A program made the translations under genes and the position numbers. The notes under the pieces are model-generated. The model made no database searches. It was not told where the DNA came from and saw only the letters and a list, made by a program, of their open reading frames with translations. 64,000 bases of DNA, from contig NZ_LHPC01000028.1 in assembly GCF_001297125.1 (NCBI RefSeq), positions 434,001-498,000 on the forward strand, in the 5' to 3' direction. Position 1 is the stretch's first letter; every line of letters starts with the position of its first letter. Origin of the DNA: Pseudomonas sp. RIT-PI-q (GTDB lineage: Bacteria > Pseudomonadota > Gammaproteobacteria > Pseudomonadales > Pseudomonadaceae). Of the stretch, positions 57,955-64,000 are shown in pieces.

Positions 57955-59103
57955 TCAAAGCCCCATCTGCTTACTGATGATCTCGTTCATCACTTCCCGC
58001 GTTCCCCCGCCGATCGACAGAATCCGGTTATCCCGGTACAGCCGCTCCACCAGACTTTCACGCATGTAACCCAACCCGCCCAGAATCTGCACCGCATCCG
58101 TGGTAATCCGATCCGCGGTGTCGGTCGCAAAATTCTTGGCCATGGAAATCTCCTTGATCACACTCTGCCCCGCCGCCATTTTCGCTGCCTGGCGATAGGT
58201 GAATTCCCGTGATACCTCCAGCGCCGTGGCCATCTCGGCGAGGCGATGCTTGAGCACCTGGAACTTGCCGATAGGTTTGCCAAAGGCTTCACGCTCGCGC
58301 GCCCATTTCAAGCTCTCTTCCAGCGCCAGCTGTGCGGTCATGTTGGCCATCAGCGCCAGGGCCAGACGCTCGCTCTGGAAATTGCCCATGATGCAGGCGA
58401 AACCCATGTTCTCGGCGCCGATCAGGTTTCCTACAGGAACTTGGCAATCGTCGAAGAACAATTCGGCCGTGTCCGACGCCCACCAGCCCATTTTCTTCAA
58501 CTGACGGCCCACGGTGAAACCGGGGGTGCCCTTCTCGATCAGCAGCAGGCTGATGCCGCCGAAACCCGGCGCACCAGTACGCACCGCGACGGTATAGAAA
58601 TCCGCGCGGACGCCGCTGGTAATAAAGGTTTTGCTGCCGTTGACCCGGTAGACATCGCCGTCACGCACGGCGCGGGTTTGCAGGTTGGCGACGTCGGAAC
58701 CACCGCTGGGCTCGGTCACGGCCAGTGCGCTGATCTTCTCGCCGGCCAGCACCTGAGGCACTACGTGGTCACGGACTTCCGGCCGGGCCCACTTGAGGAT
58801 CGGCGGCAAACCGATGTCCAACGAACCGAGCCCCGCCACCAGACCGCCGGAGCCACAGCGCATCAGCTCTTCGCTGGCGGCTATCTTGGCAAACAGGTCG
58901 CCTTCGTGACTGCCGCCCAAGGCTTCGGGATAGCCGATCCCCAGAATCCCTGCGGCACCGGCCTTGAGGTAGAGCTCCCGGGGAAAGCTTTCGGTTTCTT
59001 CCCATTGGTCGATGTCCGGCAATATCTCGCGTTCGACGAATCGTCTGACGCTGTCGCGGACCAATTGGTGGCTGGGGTCGAAGTATTCCTGAAAGGCAGG
59101 CAT
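57955..59103 (-). CDS. Acyl-CoA dehydrogenase
   Basis: A 382-residue FAD enzyme that introduces a trans-2 double bond into an acyl-CoA. It has the signatures LAVTEPSGGSDVANLQT (family signature 1, residues about 125-140) and QILGGLGYMRESLVERLYRD (C-terminal, residues about 340-360). The C-terminal residues RDNRILSIGGGTREVMNEI fit medium/long-chain-type enzymes. A gene of this family is next to recR in P. aeruginosa (PA1535, from memory). Substrate length cannot be read. Confidence 0.9.
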   Translation of the reverse strand: MPAFQEYFDPSHQLVRDSVRRFVEREILPDIDQWEETESFPRELYLKAGAAGILGIGYPEALGGSHEGDLFAKIAASEELMRCGSGGLVAGLGSLDIGLPPILKWARPEVRDHVVPQVLAGEKISALAVTEPSGGSDVANLQTRAVRDGDVYRVNGSKTFITSGVRADFYTVAVRTGAPGFGGISLLLIEKGTPGFTVGRQLKKMGWWASDTAELFFDDCQVPVGNLIGAENMGFACIMGNFQSERLALALMANMTAQLALEESLKWAREREAFGKPIGKFQVLKHRLAEMATALEVSREFTYRQAAKMAAGQSVIKEISMAKNFATDTADRITTDAVQILGGLGYMRESLVERLYRDNRILSIGGGTREVMNEIISKQMGL

Positions 59104-59190
59104 CGGCGAACTCCACTGAAGGTTCAGCGAAGTTAACCGAGCGCTTGCTTGGTTTTCAACAGGATTGTGTGAATCAGATAAACCGAGGCG

Positions 59191-59274
59191 CGTCCATCGC
59201 TAGCAGGCTAGCTCCCACAGGGGATTTGTGAACACCATTCATCCAATGTGGGAGCTAGCCTGCTAGCGATGGCG
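59191..59274. repeat. REPIN of the CTAGCAGGCTAGC type
   Basis: Arms CATCGCTAGCAGGCTAGCTCCCACA and TGTGGGAGCTAGCCTGCTAGCGATG, an exact pair with a spacer of about 27 bases. Core differs from both GGCAAGCC families, so this is a third REP subclass in the window. Confidence 0.88.
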
Positions 59275-59292
59275 TTAGACCAAACACCACCC

Positions 59293-59895
59293 TTACAAAG
59301 CGATCGGCTTACGCCCGGCAAACGAATGCGCCAACGTCCCGCCGTCCACCAATTCCAGCTCACCGCCCAACGGCACGCCATGGGCGATACGCGAGGCGAT
59401 CAAGCCTTTATTGCTGAGCAACTGTGCGATGTAATGCGCCGTCGCCTCACCTTCCACGGTCGGGTTGGTGGCCAGGATGACTTCAGTGAACGTGCCCGCC
59501 TCTTCGATCCGCGCCAATAGCTGCGGAATGCCGATGGCTTCCGGCCCGAGGCCGTCGAGCGGCGACAGATGGCCCTTGAGCACGAAGTAGCGACCACGGA
59601 AACCGGTCTGCTCCACCGCATAAACATCCATCGGGCCTTCCACCACGCACAGCAAGGTGTCGTCGCGACGGGTATCGGCGCATTGCGGGCACAGATCGTC
59701 TTCGGTCAGCGTGCGGCACAAGCGGCAGTGGCCGACCCCTTCCATGGCCTGGCTCAGCGCCAGTGCCAGGCGCGAGCCGCCACTGCGATCACGTTCGAGC
59801 AACTGCAACGCCATGCGTTGGGCAGTTTTCTGACCCACACCTGGCAGAATTCGCAGGGCGTCGATCAGTTGGCGAATCAAAGGGCTGAAGCTCAT
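59293..59895 (-). CDS. recR: Recombination mediator protein RecR
   Basis: A 200-residue protein of the RecF pathway, which with RecO loads RecA at gaps. It has the N-terminal helix-hairpin-helix ([20 protein letters not shown]), the four-cysteine zinc finger [16 protein letters not shown] (residues about 58-75), and a Toprim domain ([18 protein letters not shown]). Length is normal. In most pseudomonads it directly follows ybaB; here an MDR gene lies between. Confidence 0.96.
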   Translation of the reverse strand: MSFSPLIRQLIDALRILPGVGQKTAQRMALQLLERDRSGGSRLALALSQAMEGVGHCRLCRTLTEDDLCPQCADTRRDDTLLCVVEGPMDVYAVEQTGFRGRYFVLKGHLSPLDGLGPEAIGIPQLLARIEEAGTFTEVILATNPTVEGEATAHYIAQLLSNKGLIASRIAHGVPLGGELELVDGGTLAHSFAGRKPIAL

Positions 59896-59973
59896 GGGGA
59901 AAAGTCCGACAAAACAACGAGACGCGGTTTATACCCGCGCCTCTGTTTAGCGTCAAATTGCAGCGTTAATTAC

Positions 59974-61008
59974 TCAGTCCTGAGCGACCCGCACTACCAG
60001 CTTGCCGAAGTTGCGTCCTTCCAGCAGACCAATGAACGCCTCGGGCGCATTTTCCAGGCCATCGACCACGTCTTCGCGGAATTTCACCTTGCCATCGCGC
60101 ACCCACGGCGCCATCGCACTGATGAATTCCGGCTGACGGTCACCATAATCGTCGAACACAATGAAACCCTGGATGCGTACGCGCTTGGTCAGCAACGTGC
60201 GCTGCAATTGCGGCAGGCGATCCGGCCCGGTCGGTGCTTCGCTGGCATTGTACGAAGCAATCAGGCCACAGAGCGGAATCCGCGCCTTGGGATTGAGCAA
60301 CGGCAGCACCGCGTCGAAGACCTTGCCGCCGACGTTTTCGTAGTAAATATCGATGCCCTGGGCGCACGCCTGCGCCAGTTCATCGGCGAAATTGGGGCTT
60401 TTGTGGTCGATGCAGGCATCGAAGCCCAGCTCTTCGACCACATAACGGCACTTGTCGGCGCCACCGGCGACACCAACCACGCGCAGTCCCTTGATCTTCG
60501 CCACTTGGCCGACCACAGAACCCACCGCGCCAGACGCGGCGGCAACCACCAGGGTTTCGCCAGATTTAGGCTGGCCAATGTCCATCAGCCCCATGTAGGC
60601 GGTCATGCCCGGCATCCCCAGCACGCCCAACGCCATCGAAGGGCTCGGTAATCCGGACGGGATCGGAATCAGCGCGCGACCGTCACTGACACTGTGGCTC
60701 TGCCAACCGGTGGCACCGACCACCAGATCACCTTCCTGGAATTTCGGATTCAGCGAACGCTCGACCCGGCTGACAGCGCCGCCGGTCATTACCTCGCCGA
60801 TTTCTACCGGTGCAGCGTAGGACGGCGCGTCACTCATGCGCCCGCGCATGTAAGGGTCCAGCGACAGGTAAAGGGTCTTGAGCAACACCTCGCCGTCGGC
60901 CAGGTCCGGCAGCGCGATCCGCTCCAGGCGAAAATTCTCCGGGGTCGGCGCGCCTACCGGGCGGGACACCAGGACGATACGTTGGTTGAGGGTCAATGCT
61001 TGCGGCAT
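59974..61008 (-). CDS. NADP-dependent MDR-family oxidoreductase (CurA/PTGR-like)
   Basis: A 344-residue zinc-free medium-chain reductase, similar to NADPH curcumin reductase and prostaglandin/leukotriene reductases. Features: GEVMTGGAVSRVERS near residue 70, the Rossmann motif VAAASGAVGSVVGQVAKIKG (residues about 155-174), YYENVGGKVFDAV (about 235-248) and a C-terminal ENAPEAFIGLLEGRNFGKLVVRV that closes the substrate channel. It should reduce alpha,beta-unsaturated carbonyls. It is separate from the ybaB transcript, with a terminator between. Confidence 0.88.
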   Translation of the reverse strand: MPQALTLNQRIVLVSRPVGAPTPENFRLERIALPDLADGEVLLKTLYLSLDPYMRGRMSDAPSYAAPVEIGEVMTGGAVSRVERSLNPKFQEGDLVVGATGWQSHSVSDGRALIPIPSGLPSPSMALGVLGMPGMTAYMGLMDIGQPKSGETLVVAAASGAVGSVVGQVAKIKGLRVVGVAGGADKCRYVVEELGFDACIDHKSPNFADELAQACAQGIDIYYENVGGKVFDAVLPLLNPKARIPLCGLIASYNASEAPTGPDRLPQLQRTLLTKRVRIQGFIVFDDYGDRQPEFISAMAPWVRDGKVKFREDVVDGLENAPEAFIGLLEGRNFGKLVVRVAQD

Positions 61009-61104
61009 GTGAGCGTCTCCTTTGATCGATGAATTGGGCGGTATAGGGAGCAGACCGTTGTTGGGGTAGCGCGTTCGATGTTTCTGTCCGGGACCGCGTC
61101 GACT

Positions 61105-61175
61105 TCTTCGCGGGCAAGCCTCGCTCCTACAGATTTTGCGCTGCCCTTGTAGGAGCGAGGCTTGCCCGCGAAGGC
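61105..61175. repeat. REPIN between the MDR and ybaB genes
   Basis: Arms CTTCGCGGGCAAGCCTCGCTCCTACA and TGTAGGAGCGAGGCTTGCCCGCGAAG, exact complement, with about 20 bases between. Confidence 0.88.
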
Positions 61176-61211
61176 GGCCTCACAGACACCACATTCCCAA
61201 AAGGCGGATAC

Positions 61212-61245
61212 AAAAATGCCAGGCGCAATGCCTGGCATTTTTTTG
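61212..61245 (-). terminator. Rho-independent terminator of dnaX-ybaB
   Basis: Hairpin ATGCCAGGC-GCAAT-GCCTGGCAT with A residues on the left (T tract on the minus strand) and seven T on the right, so it is bidirectional. Position: about 27 bases after the ybaB stop on the minus strand. Confidence 0.9.
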
Positions 61246-61271
61246 TAGCCCATTCGACGCGCTTTAGCGAA

Positions 61272-61610
61272 TCAGAATGGCAGTTTCATGCCCGGTGGCA
61301 GTTGCATGCCAGCGGTCATGCCGGACATTTTGTCCTGGCTGTTGGCTTCGATCTTGCGCACGGCATCGTTGACGGCGGCGGCGAATACAGCTTCCAGCAT
61401 CTCTTTGTCGTCTTCGCTCAGGCCTTCGACCAGGCTTGGGTCGATGGTCACGCGCTTGACGTCGTGGCGACCGGTCATCACCACGGTGACCATATCGCCA
61501 CCGGCTTTACCGGTGACTTCGGCGTTGGCCAGTTCTTCCTGCATCTTGGCCATTTTTTCCTGCATCTGCTGCGCCTGCTTCATCAGGCCGGCCATGCCAC
61601 CTTTCATCAT
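61272..61610 (-). CDS. ybaB: Nucleoid-associated protein YbaB/EbfC family
   Basis: A 112-residue DNA-binding tweezer-like dimer. The [23 protein letters not shown] start and [18 protein letters not shown] match YbaB/EbfC. A strong GAGGTGATTACC site precedes the ATG pair at 61610; the GTG nine bases upstream would leave too little room. It is 67 bases after dnaX and co-transcribed with it. Confidence 0.95.
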   Translation of the reverse strand: MMKGGMAGLMKQAQQMQEKMAKMQEELANAEVTGKAGGDMVTVVMTGRHDVKRVTIDPSLVEGLSEDDKEMLEAVFAAAVNDAVRKIEANSQDKMSGMTAGMQLPPGMKLPF

Positions 61611-61677
61611 GGTAATCACCTCAAAAGTACTTGGATAAAAACAGCGCCCGGCCCTTTCGGCCGAACGCCTTCAGTTA

Positions 61678-63750
61678 TTAGCCCTGACTGACCAGAGCGT
61701 CGACAGGTTCAATAGTATCGTTACGGATCACCGCACCGAACTGCTGCATCATTTGCTGGATGAACGGATCACCGTGGATCGACTCCTCGGCCTCGCGCTG
61801 ACGGTCGACCCGCCGGCGGGAAGCGGCCTGGGCCGGGGTTTCCTGCTCGGGCTTGATCAGCTCCATGCTCAGGCTCAGCGTACGCCCGTGATACTGGTTC
61901 AGCGCATCGTTGAGACGGCGTTGCTGGGTCGCATTGAACAAGGCGCTGTGGGCCGGGTCCAGGTGCAACAGCCAGTTGTCGCCATCGACGGCGATCAGCG
62001 TGCAGTTGGCGGCGATGCTGCCCGTCATGCCGGACACCGGCAGTTTCGGGAACAGTTCCAGCCATTGCAGGGCCAGACCGGTAGCCGGCATGGCCGCCGG
62101 TTCAGGCTCGGGTTCAGCCGCAGGCTCCGCGGTGTGCTCGCTCGCCAGTTCGTCAAGGTAACTGTAGGCCGAATCCATGTCCGGCTCGATGTAGTCCTCG
62201 TCCAGCGGCGGCTCGTCGTCCGGCTCTATGCCCGGCGTGGCGGCATCGACGTCGGCCACGGAGGGTTCAGGGATTGGCGCGGCGGCCCACTCCGGAGCGT
62301 CCGGGACCACGCTGTCAGGTGTCGGCAACGGCATCGGTGGCAAATCGGGTTGTTCGCCGGCCGTTTCCAGCACCGGTTCGACGGCGGGCTGCTGGATGAC
62401 TTCGGGTTCTACCGGATCATTCCAGGGCAAATCGACGACGGCTTCGACCGCTACAGGCTCAACGACGGGCTCAGGCACGACGACGGGAGCAACCGGCTCA
62501 GGCACTGGAGCCACCACCGGCGCGGCGACAACGGGAGCAACGGATGCAACTGCCGCAGCGACTACCGGCGCGACAACGCGCTCGGCAGCCACGGAGTTTG
62601 CGGAATCAACTGTGGCTTGGCTGATCCCCACTGTCTTTAGCGGCTGACTCGGGGCATCCGCCGTGTCCGCCGGCCTGAACGCGAGCATGCGCAGCAGGAC
62701 CATTTCGAAGCCGCCACGGGGATCCGGCGCCAGCGGCAAGTCGCGACGCCCGATCAGGCCCATCTGGTAATAGAACTGCACATCTTCGGCCGGCAAGGCC
62801 TGGGCCAGTGCCAGCACCCGATCACGGTCGCCATGGCCGTTGTCGACGCCTTCAGGCAAGGCCTGGGCGATGGCAACGCGATGCAGCACGTTGAGAATTT
62901 CCGAGAGCACGCCGTTCCAGTCCGGGCCTTGTTCGGACAGATGGCGCACGGCTTCGAGCAGTGCCTTGGCATCGCCTTCGATCAGCGCATGCAGTACGTC
63001 GTAGACCTGGCCATGATCGAGCGTGCCGAGCATCGCCCGCACGTCAGCGGCCATGACCTTGCCTTCACCGAAGGCGATCGCCTGGTCGGTCAGGCTCATG
63101 GCGTCGCGCATCGAACCATCGGCGGCGCGGCCCAGCAACCACAGGGCGTCGTCTTCGAACGGCACGTTCTCGACACTCAGCACGTGGGTCAAATGCTCGA
63201 CCACGCGCTCCGGGGTCATGTTCTTCAGGGAGAACTGCAGGCAGCGCGAAAGAATCGTCGCAGGAAGTTTCTGCGGATCCGTCGTGGCCAGGATGAACTT
63301 GACGTAGGGCGGCGGCTCTTCAAGGGTTTTCAACAGCGCATTGAAGGAATGGCTGGAGAGCATGTGCACTTCGTCGATCAGGTAGACCTTGAAGCGCCCG
63401 CGGCTCGGGGCGTACTGCACGTTGTCGAGCAGTTCGCGGGTGTCTTCGACCTTGGTCCGGCTCGCGGCGTCGATCTCGATCAGGTCGACGAAGCGGCCTT
63501 CATCGATTTCACGGCACACCGAACACTCGCCGCACGGCGTCGAAGTGATACCTGTCTCACAGTTCAGGCATTTGGCGATAATCCGCGCGATGGTGGTCTT
63601 GCCGACCCCGCGAGTGCCGGTAAACAGATAGGCGTGGTGCAGCCGCTGGCTGTCCAAGGCATTGATCAGAGCCTTGAGCACATGGGTCTGGCCGACCATT
63701 TCGCGGAACGAGCGCGGACGCCATTTACGTGCAAGAACCTGATAACTCAT
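61678..63750 (-). CDS. dnaX: DNA polymerase III subunits gamma and tau
   Basis: A 690-residue clamp-loader ATPase and polymerase organiser. The AAA+ module has Walker A GTRGVGKTTIAR (residues about 45-56), a four-cysteine zinc-binding segment CLNCETGITSTPCGECSVC, and the DEVHMLSSHSFNALLK Walker B region, with the SRC box at SRCLQFSL. Domain III continues to about 365. Residues about 375-460 are a long Ala/Val/Pro low-complexity linker, then an acidic region (DDEPPLDEDYIEPDMD) and domain V (LQWLELFPKLPVSGM...) for the polymerase alpha contact. I did not establish a frameshift site for gamma. Start at MSYQVLARKWRP (63750). Confidence 0.96.
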   Translation of the reverse strand: MSYQVLARKWRPRSFREMVGQTHVLKALINALDSQRLHHAYLFTGTRGVGKTTIARIIAKCLNCETGITSTPCGECSVCREIDEGRFVDLIEIDAASRTKVEDTRELLDNVQYAPSRGRFKVYLIDEVHMLSSHSFNALLKTLEEPPPYVKFILATTDPQKLPATILSRCLQFSLKNMTPERVVEHLTHVLSVENVPFEDDALWLLGRAADGSMRDAMSLTDQAIAFGEGKVMAADVRAMLGTLDHGQVYDVLHALIEGDAKALLEAVRHLSEQGPDWNGVLSEILNVLHRVAIAQALPEGVDNGHGDRDRVLALAQALPAEDVQFYYQMGLIGRRDLPLAPDPRGGFEMVLLRMLAFRPADTADAPSQPLKTVGISQATVDSANSVAAERVVAPVVAAAVASVAPVVAAPVVAPVPEPVAPVVVPEPVVEPVAVEAVVDLPWNDPVEPEVIQQPAVEPVLETAGEQPDLPPMPLPTPDSVVPDAPEWAAAPIPEPSVADVDAATPGIEPDDEPPLDEDYIEPDMDSAYSYLDELASEHTAEPAAEPEPEPAAMPATGLALQWLELFPKLPVSGMTGSIAANCTLIAVDGDNWLLHLDPAHSALFNATQQRRLNDALNQYHGRTLSLSMELIKPEQETPAQAASRRRVDRQREAEESIHGDPFIQQMMQQFGAVIRNDTIEPVDALVSQG

Positions 63751-63894
63751 CGAAAACCGTCGCAACTAAGGAACAGAAGCGGCTAATGCTATCGGAGCAC
63801 CGCCAAAATTGCATCCGGTGCGCTCGTCTAATCTGGCTAAGATGGTCGTTGGGGGGCTTTTATCGGCTCGGGGTTTATCAGTACCGGAGCATTT

Positions 63895-64000
63895 ATGCGG
63901 CTGGCCTTGGGGGCATTGCTGTTGATCAGCCTGAACGGCACGGCCGCTGAGTCGCCGTTGCGCTTCGTGGTGCCCGACAGTTGGGCGATGCCGATGGTGC
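63895..64000 (+). CDS. Secreted protein, N-terminal fragment (possible solute-binding protein)
   Basis: The first 35 codons of a gene cut by the right edge. The sequence MRLALGALLLISLNGTAAES is a signal peptide with a cleavage site after TAA or TAAES, followed by PLRFVVPDSWAMPMV. The FVVPDSWAMP start looks like a periplasmic extracellular solute-binding protein (family 3 type). GGAG lies upstream of the ATG. It is divergent from dnaX, with about 140 bases between them. The function is tentative. Confidence 0.55.
   Translation, partial: MRLALGALLLISLNGTAAESPLRFVVPDSWAMPMV

Noticed and set aside
63751..63894. 4.5S SRP RNA (ffs) gene near dnaX
   Set aside because: No GGAAGGAAGCAGCC-type conserved core is present in the gap.

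Overview
The window comes from a high-G+C gammaproteobacterium, almost certainly a Pseudomonas of the P. fluorescens lineage. Three things suggest this: gene order around dnaX-ybaB, recR, apt-anr-hemN and two tandem ccoNOQP operons followed by ccoGHIS; protein identities (Anr, RlmM, AcnA, PmpM/NorM-like MATE); and many REP/REPIN palindromes of the 'GTAGGAGC..GGCTTGCC..GCG' kind. There are no rRNA or tRNA genes, no prophage and no CRISPR array that I can see.

Layout. 1-8063 is housekeeping: pdxB (cut by the left edge), a MATE pump, tusA, rlmM, acnA and a CPBP-family membrane protein, separated by REPINs. 8447-37233 is a large ABC-transporter-dependent (group 2-like) capsule locus. Its first part is the exporter kpsM-T-E-D, then three A+T-rich genes: a GT4 glycosyltransferase, a KpsC/S-fold-like protein, and a possible alpha/beta-hydrolase with a beta-sandwich tail. 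Next come kpsF on the opposite strand, a kinase, kpsC and kpsS (Kdo linker enzymes), a short-chain dehydrogenase, an LtaS-like membrane phospho-transferase/sulfatase, a GNAT acetyltransferase and a second KpsC-like protein. A REP array surrounding a RAYT transposase gene follows. The locus ends with two opposite-strand genes, a 2517-residue highly reducing type I PKS and an alpha-oxoamine synthase. 37560-40046 holds an Aer-like chemoreceptor and a small hydrolase.

40158-57841 is the low-oxygen respiration region: two cbb3 oxidase operons (ccoNOQP twice), a metallophosphoesterase, a Phd/VapC-type toxin-antitoxin pair, the cbb3 assembly genes ccoG, ccoH, ccoI and ccoS, a SafE/TauE-like protein, hemN, the oxygen regulator anr, and apt. 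Anr-box sequences precede the first cco operon and hemN. 57955-64000 has an acyl-CoA dehydrogenase, recR, an MDR-family oxidoreductase, ybaB, dnaX and the start of a secreted protein gene.

The most interesting part is the capsule locus. PKS + alpha-oxoamine synthase + SDR + LtaS-like enzyme + KpsS-like protein resembles the rkpA-G-H-I-J set of Sinorhizobium and the wcb R/T/P/Q/O genes of Burkholderia pseudomallei, as I remember them. I infer that it makes a dedicated, possibly sphingoid-like, lipid for the capsule. The other main points are a CXXGH haem motif in one CcoP, and a REP array that supplies the last codons and stop of a capsule gene.
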